A stretch of DNA of 15,490 nucleotides from JBBCJM01 sp037190175 (GTDB lineage: Bacteria; Pseudomonadota; Alphaproteobacteria; Rhodobacterales; Rhodobacteraceae). Below the pieces are notes generated by a model, which saw nothing but the letters and a program-made list of their open reading frames with translations, was not told the DNA's origin and did no database searches. The stretch covers positions 1 through 15,490 of the forward strand of contig JBBCJM010000113.1 in assembly GCA_037190175.1 (NCBI GenBank), in the 5' to 3' direction. Positions 6,239 to 12,894 of the stretch are shown one piece after another. The translations under genes were made by a program, and so were the position numbers. Position 1 is the stretch's first letter. Each line of letters begins with the position of its first letter.

Positions 6239-7551
6239 GCCTCCCCCTGCGCCTGTTCCTCTGGCTCTGGTCGGCGCTCTGGACGCTGGGCCTGCCGCTG
6301 ATCCTGCTCTATCTGCGCAAACGCGCCCGCAGGGATCCGGCCTATGGCGCGCATCTGGGGGAACGCTTCGGGCGCTATCCGGCGCCGTTGCCCGGTGCGG
6401 TCTGGGTCCATGCCGTCAGTCTGGGCGAACTCCGTTCCGCCGTGCCGCTGATCCGGGCGCTGCTGGCGCGGGGCGAGCGGGTGGTGAGCACCCATTTCAC
6501 CCCCGCCGGGCGCGGCGAGGCCGAGCGGGTCTTTGCCGCCGAAATCGCCGCCGGGCGGATGCGGGCGGTCTGGGTGCCGCTGGAAACGCAATGGGCGTAT
6601 CGCGGCTTCTTCCGCGCCTTCCGGCCGCGCTACGGGCTGGTGATGGAGATTGAGATCTGGCCCCGCATGGTCTTCGCCGCCCGGGGCGCCGGCGTGCCGC
6701 TCTTGATGTGCAACGCGCAATACCCCCGCGCCTCGATGGCACGGGATGCGCGCGGCCTGCAACTCCGCCGTCAGGTGATGCGCGGCTTCGCCGGTGCGCT
6801 GGTGAAGTCGCAGATGCAGGCCGACCGCTTCGCCGCCGCCGGGCCGCGCAACATCGCGGTCACCGGAGAGCTGCGCTTCGACCAGCCGGTGCCGGGGGGG
6901 TTGGTGGCGGCCGGGATCGCGGCGCGCGGCTGGATCGGGGCCGCGGACACCCGCGTGATCGCCATCGCCAGCGCGGTGGAGGGCGAGGACGACACCTATC
7001 TGCACGCCATCTGCGGCTTGCGCGCCCATCACGCCGCCCGCGGCATGGCCCCGCCGCTGGTGGTCTACGTCCCCCGCCGCCCCGAGCGGTTCGACGAGGT
7101 GGCGGGCACCCTGCGGGCGGCAGGCTTGCAGGTGCTGCGCCGCTCCGCCCTCGGCCCCGCCTTCGATCCCGGTAGCTGGGGCGCGGCGCCGCAGATGCCG
7201 GATGTGTTCCTGGGCGATACCTTGGGCGAGATGTATGGCTACCTCGCCATGGCCGATCTGGTGGTGGTCGGCGGCGGCTTCACCCCGCACGGCGCGCACA
7301 ACATCATCGAGCCGCTGGCCTTGGGCAAACCCGTCCTGACCGGCCCCGCAACGGGGACCATCGAATACCCGTTCACCGAGGCCGAGGCCGCCGGCGTCGC
7401 CCGCTCGGTGCCGGATGCCGCCGGGCTGGAACAGGCTCTGATCGGCGGTTTCGAGCCGGATCCTGCGGTGATCCGCGCCTTTTTCACGGCCCATGCCGGA
7501 GGGGCGGAGCGGACCCTTGCCGCGCTGCCGGGGGTATTGGCGGAGAGGTGA
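6235..7551 (+). CDS. waaA: GT30 family transferase, WaaA/KdtA-like (second, divergent copy)
   Basis: A 438-residue GT30 protein with a clear N-terminal membrane anchor (about 5-27, LRLFLWLWSALWTLG and on) followed by basic RKRARR. Seen: LGERFGRYP at 41-49, HAVSLGE at 59-65 (Glu65 at the catalytic position), EIEIWPR at 138-144, GELRFD at 211-216, YVPRRPER at 278-285, GDTLGEMYGYLAMADLVVVGGGF at 327-349 and HGAHNIIEP at 352-360. It differs from the first copy throughout: the STHxGEE region reads SAVEGEDD (246-253), HNPxE reads HNIIE, and the GPxxxNF ending is replaced by GPATGTIEYPF. The N-terminal half resembles betaproteobacterial WaaA in style, as I recall. ATG 6235 overlaps the upstream TGA; an open frame continues upstream, but it lies inside the first GT30 gene. 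It may add a second Kdo, another CMP-ulosonate or a different donor. It ends 20 bases from the convergent oxidoreductase gene, with no visible terminator between. Confidence 0.82.
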   Translation: MSLPLRLFLWLWSALWTLGLPLILLYLRKRARRDPAYGAHLGERFGRYPAPLPGAVWVHAVSLGELRSAVPLIRALLARGERVVSTHFTPAGRGEAERVFAAEIAAGRMRAVWVPLETQWAYRGFFRAFRPRYGLVMEIEIWPRMVFAARGAGVPLLMCNAQYPRASMARDARGLQLRRQVMRGFAGALVKSQMQADRFAAAGPRNIAVTGELRFDQPVPGGLVAAGIAARGWIGAADTRVIAIASAVEGEDDTYLHAICGLRAHHAARGMAPPLVVYVPRRPERFDEVAGTLRAAGLQVLRRSALGPAFDPGSWGAAPQMPDVFLGDTLGEMYGYLAMADLVVVGGGFTPHGAHNIIEPLALGKPVLTGPATGTIEYPFTEAEAAGVARSVPDAAGLEQALIGGFEPDPAVIRAFFTAHAGGAERTLAALPGVLAER

Positions 7552-7571
7552 GGAAGCCTGCCCGGCACCCC

Positions 7572-8519
7572 CTACATCGCCATCGCGACCATGCCCTCGA
7601 AGCGGCGGGCCTCCCAGCTTTCCGCGATCAGCAGGGAGGAGGGTTCCATGCGGTCGAAGGTCGGGCGCAGGGGGTCGTCGGGCAGATCCGCCCCGGCGGC
7701 GAGGGTGAGGAACCCGGCCATGGCGGAGAGGAACATAGTGTTGCGCTCGAAGGGGAGGTCGATGTCTTCGCGCCCCCCCTCGGTGAGGATGCTCAGGCGG
7801 GAGGCGAGGAGGTCGGCCTCGATCCGGCGGGAGGCGGAGGACAGCACCAGACGGCGGATGTGGACGGGGGAGACATAATCCATCGCGATCCGGCCCGCCG
7901 CGCCCGTGGGCGTGGTGACATGCAGGCTGGTGGCGAAGTCGACACCCGGGAAACCGGCATGGCCCAGCGAGCGGACGTCGTGCAGGCGCAGCCCCGGGAA
8001 CAGCGCCAGCATGAGGTCGATCTCGTGGCAGAGATCCAGCAGCACCCCGCCGCCCTCGGCCCGCGCGGCATAGCTGTCGGCAAAGCGCCAGTCGGGGCGC
8101 CATTGGCGCACGTCATGGCCGATTTCGGCGTGAAAGCGGAAGGTGTCCGACAGGTCCATCGCCGCCAGCGCCCGCACCACCGGATGCCAGCGCATCATGA
8201 ACCCGACCATCGACCGCGCCGCCACCGGAGCGGCGGCGGCATGGATCGCGCGGGCCTGATCCATCCGCCAGGCGAGGGGCTTTTCGGCGTAGAATGGCCA
8301 GTTCCGGGCCGCACAGAGCCTGATCAGCTCCAGCCGCACCGGCGTTTCGGTGGCGATGACCACCCCGGCGATGTCGCGGCGCGCGGCGAAGGCACCTGCG
8401 TCGAAGCCGCGCCAGGGCAGCAGCTCCACCCTTGCACCCAAAGCGGCAAGGTTCCCCGCATGGCGCCTGCCGATCGACCCCGCGCCGATGATGGCGATAA
8501 CCCCGGAGGGGATCACCAT
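7572..8519 (-). CDS. Gfo/Idh/MocA family oxidoreductase
   Basis: A 315-residue NAD(P)-dependent sugar oxidoreductase. Seen: the Rossmann loop GAGSIGRRH at 12-20; TETP at 57-60; the family signature AEKPLA at 78-83, with Lys80 at the usual catalytic position; and GGGVLLDLCHEID at 156-168, where His165 sits at the usual general acid/base position. The rest is the alpha/beta substrate domain expected for the family. ATG 8519 was chosen because it places the Rossmann strand at residues 7-12 and overlaps the SDR stop by seven bases; the longer open frame runs back into the SDR gene. It is the last gene of the GT-neuA-SDR-oxidoreductase operon, so it probably acts on a sugar precursor or on the ulosonic acid activated by NeuA. 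The substrate cannot be told from sequence. Confidence 0.85.
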   Translation of the reverse strand: MVIPSGVIAIIGAGSIGRRHAGNLAALGARVELLPWRGFDAGAFAARRDIAGVVIATETPVRLELIRLCAARNWPFYAEKPLAWRMDQARAIHAAAAPVAARSMVGFMMRWHPVVRALAAMDLSDTFRFHAEIGHDVRQWRPDWRFADSYAARAEGGGVLLDLCHEIDLMLALFPGLRLHDVRSLGHAGFPGVDFATSLHVTTPTGAAGRIAMDYVSPVHIRRLVLSSASRRIEADLLASRLSILTEGGREDIDLPFERNTMFLSAMAGFLTLAAGADLPDDPLRPTFDRMEPSSLLIAESWEARRFEGMVAMAM

Positions 8520-9313
8520 GCCGAGAACCCGCCGTCGACGTTGATCAGCTGGCCGGTCATGTAGCCCGCGGCGGGGCTCGACAGGAACAGCATGGCATCG
8601 GCGATCTCGTCGGGTTTCGCCATCCGGCCCGCCATGATCAACTCGCCCACCCGGCGCTGGAATTCCTCGGAGTGGTTGTTGAACACCGCACCCGGCGCGA
8701 TGGTGTTGACCGTCGCCCCCCGCGCGGCCCAGTAGCCGGCGAGCCAGACGGTCAACCCGTGGATCCCCGCCTTGGACACGCCATAGGCGGAGAAGTTCTT
8801 GAACGGCATGCCGTCGTAGATGCGGTGATGCGCACCGTTCAGCGCATACATCGAGGCGACGTTGATCAGGGTGCAGGGCCACTTGCCGACGATATCGCGG
8901 TCCATCTGGCGGGCCACCATGAAGGGTGCGGTCAGGTTGGTGCGCATGGTGCGCTCCCAGTCCGACACGGAGATATCGGCGAAATCCGGGAAGGGTTTCC
9001 CCGCGCCCATCAGCAGCTCGCCGGTGATGGCGGCATTGTTCAGCACCACATTGGGCTGCCAGCCATCGGCGAGGATGCGGGCGAAGATGCCGCTGACCTG
9101 ATCCTCGTCGGCCACGTCCAGCTCGTAGAACCGGAACGCCGCGTTGCCCGCATGCGCCGCCTGCAACGCCTCGGCCCGGTGCCCCGGCAGATCCGAGGCG
9201 ATGACGCGCGCCCCCGCCGCCAGCATCCGGCGCACATAGGTGGAGCCCAGCACCCCCCCCGCCCCGGTGATGAAGATCGTGCGGCCCGACAGGTCGGATA
9301 CCGGCTCAGCCAT
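8513..9313 (-). CDS. Classical SDR oxidoreductase linked to neuA (PtmA-like)
   Basis: A 266-residue classical short-chain dehydrogenase. Seen: the cofactor loop TGAGGVLG at 16-23, Asp41 after the second strand (suggesting NAD over NADP), DVAD at 66-69, NNAA at 92-95, Asn126, Ser154 in NVASMY, the pair Tyr177/Lys181 in AYGVSK, IAPGAVFNN at 205-213 and the C-terminal GQLINVDGGFS at 254-264. The RIYDGMPFKNFSAY insert and the PGAVFNN ending recall the PtmA-like SDRs of Campylobacter legionaminic acid clusters; that likeness is from memory. ATG 9313 lies inside the end of neuA (eight-base overlap), and its TGA overlaps the next ATG by seven bases, so translation is coupled. It probably works with NeuA and the neighbouring oxidoreductase on the same sugar. 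Confidence 0.83.
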   Translation of the reverse strand: MAEPVSDLSGRTIFITGAGGVLGSTYVRRMLAAGARVIASDLPGHRAEALQAAHAGNAAFRFYELDVADEDQVSGIFARILADGWQPNVVLNNAAITGELLMGAGKPFPDFADISVSDWERTMRTNLTAPFMVARQMDRDIVGKWPCTLINVASMYALNGAHHRIYDGMPFKNFSAYGVSKAGIHGLTVWLAGYWAARGATVNTIAPGAVFNNHSEEFQRRVGELIMAGRMAKPDEIADAMLFLSSPAAGYMTGQLINVDGGFSAW

Positions 9314-10016
9314 GATGCTCTCCTTTCAGGCGCTCGGCCATCATCCATTCCACCAGACGGAAATCGAAGGGCTGGTCGATGTCGACGCAACGCTCGGGCG
9401 GCATCTCGTAGGGGATGACGCGGCCCTCGTAGATGGTTTTCGCCCGGCGCAGGTAGGCGGGATCGACGACATAGGTCGAGGCGGCGTGTTCCCAGACCTT
9501 CGGGGCGGCCTGACGCGACCAGACGCCGCCGGGCAGCTCCTTCGAGACCTTCAGCCCGCCATCGGGGCGCAGCTCCACCAGGTTGAAATAGGGGTTCTTG
9601 CGCGCCTCGCAGACGCTCATCACCATGTCGGGGCGTTCGCGCTCGTAGAGGTCGAGCGCGCCGTCGATGTCCTCGGGGAGGCGCAGCGGCGAGGTGCAGT
9701 CGAGGTCGAGGAAGGCGGTGGCCGCCTGCCCCGCCGCCGCCTCTCCGGCGGCCAGCGCATGTTGCCAGACGCCCCATTTCGGCGCGGCATCGGTGGCGAG
9801 TTCGGCCGGGCGCAGCCCGATGGGCAAGGCGCCGCGCGCCACGGCATGGGCGTAGATCTGTTCGTCGTCGGTCGAGACCACCACGGCGCCCACCCGCGGA
9901 TTGGCCAGCAACTGGTCCAGCGACCAGTCGATCAGCGGCTTGCCGCAGAGCGGCCGGAAGTTCTTGCCCGGCACGCCCTTGGAGCCCTTGCGGGCGCCGA
10001 TATGGCCAAGGATCAT
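9306..10016 (-). CDS. neuA: NeuA, CMP-nonulosonic acid synthetase (PtmB/LegF-like)
   Basis: A 236-residue acylneuraminate cytidylyltransferase; it activates a nonulosonic acid with CTP. Seen: the nucleotide-binding signature GARKGSKGVPGKN at 7-19, VSTDDEQI at 47-54, RPAELATD at 69-76, LDLDCTSPLR at 103-112, EARKNPYFNLVE at 137-148 and the metal-binding end DIDQPFD at 212-218. The DLDxTSPLR and ARKNPYFN segments fit the legionaminate-type (PtmB/LegF) branch that I recall better than Neu5Ac synthetases with LLQPTSPLR; the two types are hard to tell apart without alignment. There is no extra esterase domain. ATG 10016 overlaps the TGA of the upstream glycosyltransferase gene (ATGA), and its own TGA lies within the SDR gene. 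Cytoplasmic. The exact sugar may be Neu5Ac, legionaminic acid or a derivative. Confidence 0.9.
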   Translation of the reverse strand: MILGHIGARKGSKGVPGKNFRPLCGKPLIDWSLDQLLANPRVGAVVVSTDDEQIYAHAVARGALPIGLRPAELATDAAPKWGVWQHALAAGEAAAGQAATAFLDLDCTSPLRLPEDIDGALDLYERERPDMVMSVCEARKNPYFNLVELRPDGGLKVSKELPGGVWSRQAAPKVWEHAASTYVVDPAYLRRAKTIYEGRVIPYEMPPERCVDIDQPFDFRLVEWMMAERLKGEHHG

Positions 10017-10900
10017 CGCTCTGCCTTTCGTTGCATCTCGCGGTAATAGGCTTCCAGCCGGGCCTTGACCGGCCCCAGCGCGGTGTCCGACCAGATCAGC
10101 CGGCGCCCCTTGCGGTCGGCGATCTCGGCGCCCTCGGGCAGGGCCAGCAGCGCCTCGCCCTTGACCTCGACGCCCGGCAGGGTGACGGCGATCAGCCCGG
10201 CCCAGCGGCGGCGCACCCAGGGGAGTGCCGCGCGAAAGTAGATCAGCCAGCGCCAGGGCAGCATGAATTCGGTGGGGAATTTCACCGCCATGTGGCGCGG
10301 GATCGCCCGCATGTGCGGCTGGTGCGCCCAGCTGAGGAAACGCTCGTCCGCCACCATCGGGCGGCGCCCGTTGGCCCCATGTTCCGCCACCATGGCGCGG
10401 AAGCGGGCGGCGACATGGGCGGTCTCGGCCGGATGATAGACCACGATGGAGGAATTGCCCCGCGCATAGCGCCGCCCTTTGGTGATCTTGTGCAGCCAGC
10501 GGGCCAGGGCGCCGAAGGGCAGCACCGCGCTCTGGAAGATCGCCACATCGGCGCGGGTCTGCATCAGGCTCAGCAGGCGGGCGAGGTTGCCGAACACCAC
10601 CGTGTCGATGTCGGCATAGATCGCGGGCAGGTCGGCGGGCACCAGCCCGGCCTCGAACAGGCAGAGCTTGGCCTGGCAGCCGCCGGACAGGAACTCGGGG
10701 CGCAGGAAGAATTCCGGGATGGCGCGCTGCACGACGCCCTCCGGCAGCCCCTCGCGCAGCCGGTCGGTCAGCAGGACGACGCGGGCGGGCGCGGGTTCGG
10801 CACGGGCGCGGATGGCGGCGATCAGCTGCGCCACCTCGGCCACCGGATATTTCGTGCCCCAGAGCACCAGCACCAGCTGCCAGTCGGTGTCTGCCGTCAT
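10013..10900 (-). CDS. DxD glycosyltransferase-like protein (second of two)
   Basis: A 295-residue GT-A-like protein, first gene of the neuA operon. Seen: LVLWGTKYP at 11-19, VVLLTDR at 41-47, QAKLCLFEAGL at 76-86, the DxD-type motif YADIDTVVFGN at 95-105 (Asp97, Asp99), GNSSIVVYHP at 148-157 and DERFLSW at 185-191. These blocks occur in the same order as in the 267-residue protein at 2976-3779 (WGTxxP, LTD, KL, DxD), so the two look like distant members of one family. The GNSS block is typical of the family and is altered in the other copy. A basic, partly hydrophobic segment lies at 217-240. ATG 10900 is favoured; an in-frame ATG at 10936 would add twelve residues but falls inside a candidate -10 box. 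Donor and acceptor are unknown; the C-terminal half is less typical. Confidence 0.68.
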   Translation of the reverse strand: MTADTDWQLVLVLWGTKYPVAEVAQLIAAIRARAEPAPARVVLLTDRLREGLPEGVVQRAIPEFFLRPEFLSGGCQAKLCLFEAGLVPADLPAIYADIDTVVFGNLARLLSLMQTRADVAIFQSAVLPFGALARWLHKITKGRRYARGNSSIVVYHPAETAHVAARFRAMVAEHGANGRRPMVADERFLSWAHQPHMRAIPRHMAVKFPTEFMLPWRWLIYFRAALPWVRRRWAGLIAVTLPGVEVKGEALLALPEGAEIADRKGRRLIWSDTALGPVKARLEAYYREMQRKAER

Positions 10901-10931
10901 GCCTTGCCCATGCCCCGGTTGCGTTGCCCCC

Positions 10932-10961
10932 TTCATACTGCGGGTTGCGCGGGGCTGCCAG
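10932..10961 (-). promoter_or_regulatory. Candidate sigma70-type promoter for the GT-neuA-SDR-oxidoreductase operon
   Basis: Read on the minus strand: CTGGCA (10961-10956), an 18-base spacer, then TATGAA (10937-10932). Each box matches consensus at four of six positions. The predicted start, near 10925, leaves a leader of about 25 bases before ATG 10900 and would exclude the upstream ATG at 10936. This is a visual match in a GC-rich background. Confidence 0.28.
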
Positions 10962-10966
10962 CCGCC

Positions 10967-11022
10967 GGGGGCATTCTGCCCCCGGACCCCCTGAGGATAT
11001 TTGTGGCAAGATGAAAGGGGGG
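10967..11022 (+). repeat. Hairpin plus GGATATTTG intergenic element upstream of kdsD
   Basis: A perfect seven-pair stem, GGGGGCA-TTC-TGCCCCC (10967-10983), is followed by GGACCCCCTGA, then GGATATTTG (10995-11003), TGGCAAGATGAAAG and a run of six G. The CCCCC and GGGGGG runs flanking the AT-rich core could also pair. The core matches the left-edge copy at positions 1-9. I recall this composite (hairpin, GGACCCCC, GAGGATATTT, CAAGATGAA) as frequent between Rhodobacterales genes, with no agreed function. It lies in the 201-base divergent gap and ends 79 bases before kdsD. Confidence 0.6.
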
Positions 11023-11101
11023 CAGGCGATGCGGGGGTCGAGGGGCATGGCGCCCCGGCGCCGGGCGCCTTATGTAGGGGCGACCCCTCAGGAGAGGCCG
11101 C

Positions 11102-12061
11102 GTGCGCGAACCCGACGATCCCACCACCACCGCCGCCCGCGTGCTGCGCCTCGAGGGCGAGGCGCTCCTGGCGCTGGCCGCCGCCTTGCCCGGCGATTTT
11201 CCCCGGCTGGTCGAGGCGGTGCTGGCGCTTCCCGGCCGGGTGATTATGGGCGGCATCGGCAAATCGGGCCATGTGGCGCGCAAGATCGCCTCCACCCTTG
11301 CCTCCACCGGCACGCCGGCCTTCTTCGTCCATCCGGCCGAGGCCAGCCACGGCGATCTGGGCATGGTGCGGCCGGGCGACCTGTGCATCCTCTTGTCGAA
11401 CAGCGGCGAGACGGCGGAACTGCGCGACCTGATCGCCCATTGCGCCCGCTTCGGCATCCCGCTGGCGGGGATGTCGCGCAACGAGGACAGCGCGCTGATG
11501 CGCGCCGCCGGCTACCGCCTGACCATCCCCGCCCTGCCCGAGGCCTGCGCCATCGGCATGGCGCCCACCACCTCGACCACGCTGATGCTGGGGCTGGGAG
11601 ACGCGCTGGCCGTGGCGCTGATGGAGGCGCGCCGCTTCCGCGCCGAAGAGTTCCGCGCCTTCCACCCCGGCGGCAAGCTGGGCGCGCAGCTGACCCCGGT
11701 GCGGCAGGTGATGCACGGGGCGGACCGGCTGCCGCTGGTCGCGCAAGACACCGCGATGCCCGAGGTGATCCTGGCGATGACCGCCGGCGGCTTCGGCATC
11801 GCCGCGGTGGTGGACGGGGCGGGGGATCTGGCGGGCGTGGTCAGCGACGGCGACCTGCGCCGCCATATGGACGGGCTGATGGGCCGCACGGCGGGCGAGA
11901 TCTGCACCCGCCACCCGGTCACCGCCACGCCCGACATGCTGGCGGCCGAGGCGCTGGCGATACTCAACCGCAACAAGATCGGCGTGCTGATCGTCTGTCA
12001 GGGGGCCCGCCCGGTGGGCATCCTGCACCTGCACGACCTGCTGCGCCTGGGCGTGATGTGA
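11102..12061 (+). CDS. kdsD: KdsD/KpsF/GutQ-type arabinose 5-phosphate isomerase
   Basis: A 319-residue isomerase converting ribulose 5-phosphate to arabinose 5-phosphate, the first committed step toward Kdo. An SIS domain covers about 35-180, with GGIGKSGHVARK at 50-61 (Lys54), HPAEASHGDLGM at 77-88, the phosphate loop LLSNSGET at 97-104, APTTSTT at 154-160 and FHPGGKLG at 187-194. Two CBS domains follow, at about 204-255 and 266-319. Length and layout match full-length KdsD/KpsF. The start is GTG with a strong AGGAG at 11090-11094, seven bases away. kdsA follows after eight bases. Sequence alone does not separate a housekeeping KdsD from a capsule KpsF; placement with kdsA and kdsB supports Kdo supply either way. 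Confidence 0.93.
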   Translation: MREPDDPTTTAARVLRLEGEALLALAAALPGDFPRLVEAVLALPGRVIMGGIGKSGHVARKIASTLASTGTPAFFVHPAEASHGDLGMVRPGDLCILLSNSGETAELRDLIAHCARFGIPLAGMSRNEDSALMRAAGYRLTIPALPEACAIGMAPTTSTTLMLGLGDALAVALMEARRFRAEEFRAFHPGGKLGAQLTPVRQVMHGADRLPLVAQDTAMPEVILAMTAGGFGIAAVVDGAGDLAGVVSDGDLRRHMDGLMGRTAGEICTRHPVTATPDMLAAEALAILNRNKIGVLIVCQGARPVGILHLHDLLRLGVM

Positions 12062-12069
12062 GGGAGACC

Positions 12070-12894
12070 ATGACCAGAACCGTCACCATCGGCGATATTG
12101 CCATCGGCGGGCCGGCGCCTGTCGCGCTGATCTCCGGCCCCTGCCAGCTGGAAAGCCATGCCCATGCCCGGATGATCTGCGAGGGGCTATTGGCGGCCTG
12201 CGCGCCAACCGGCACGCGGTTCGTGTTCAAGGCGAGCTACGACAAGGCCAACCGCTCCAGCCTGTCGGGCACGCGCGGTCTGGGGATGCAGGAGGGGCTG
12301 CGGATTCTCTCGGAGATCCGCGCCGAATACGGCGTGCCGGTGCTGACCGATGTGCATGAACCCGGCCATTGCGCGATTGCGGCAGAGGCTGTGGACGTGC
12401 TGCAAATCCCCGCCTTCCTGTGCCGCCAGACCGATCTGCTGCTGGCCGCCGGGGAAACCGGCCTGGCAGTCAACATCAAGAAGGGCCAGTTCCTCGCGCC
12501 CTGGGACATGAAACATGTCGCCGCCAAGGTGGAATCGACCGGCAACGAGCGGATCCTCTTGTGCGAGCGCGGCACGAGTTTCGGCTACAACACGCTGGTC
12601 ACCGATTTCCGCGCCCTGCCGCAGATGGCGCAGACCGGCTGGCCGGTGGTGTTCGACGCCACCCATTCCGTGCAGCAGCCGGGGGGCCTGGGCGGCGCCT
12701 CGGGCGGGCAGCGCCAGTTCGCCCCGGTACTGGCGCGGGCGGCCTGTGCGGTCGGGGTTTCCGCCCTGTTCATCGAGACGCACGAGGCGCCGGACCGCGC
12801 GCCCTCGGACGGGCCGAACATGATCCCGCTGGAGGAAATGCAGGCTCTGATCGGCCGGTTGCGGGCCTTCGACACGCTGGCGAAGGGGCTGTGA
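12070..12894 (+). CDS. kdsA: KdsA, Kdo 8-phosphate synthase
   Basis: A 274-residue TIM-barrel synthase that joins arabinose 5-phosphate and PEP to give Kdo 8-phosphate in the cytoplasm. Seen: ISGPCQLES at 21-29, FKASYDKANRSS at 53-64, TDVHE at 93-97, QIPAFLCRQTDLL at 112-124, NIKKGQF at 135-141, ERGTSFGYN at 166-174, FDATHSVQQPGG at 195-206 and FIETHEAP at 234-241, then SDGPN. Cys25, His199, Glu236 and Asp247 form the metal-site set of class II (metal-dependent) KdsA; the E. coli class I enzyme has Asn in place of the cysteine. GAGGGAG precedes the ATG closely. It overlaps kdsB by one base (TGATG). The phosphatase KdsC, needed for the next step, is not in the window. Confidence 0.96.
   Translation: MTRTVTIGDIAIGGPAPVALISGPCQLESHAHARMICEGLLAACAPTGTRFVFKASYDKANRSSLSGTRGLGMQEGLRILSEIRAEYGVPVLTDVHEPGHCAIAAEAVDVLQIPAFLCRQTDLLLAAGETGLAVNIKKGQFLAPWDMKHVAAKVESTGNERILLCERGTSFGYNTLVTDFRALPQMAQTGWPVVFDATHSVQQPGGLGGASGGQRQFAPVLARAACAVGVSALFIETHEAPDRAPSDGPNMIPLEEMQALIGRLRAFDTLAKGL

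Noticed and set aside
6058..8103. 681-codon minus-strand open frame across both the second GT30 gene and the oxidoreductase gene
   Set aside because: Low-complexity translation with no motif; it overlaps two well-supported genes in the wrong frame.
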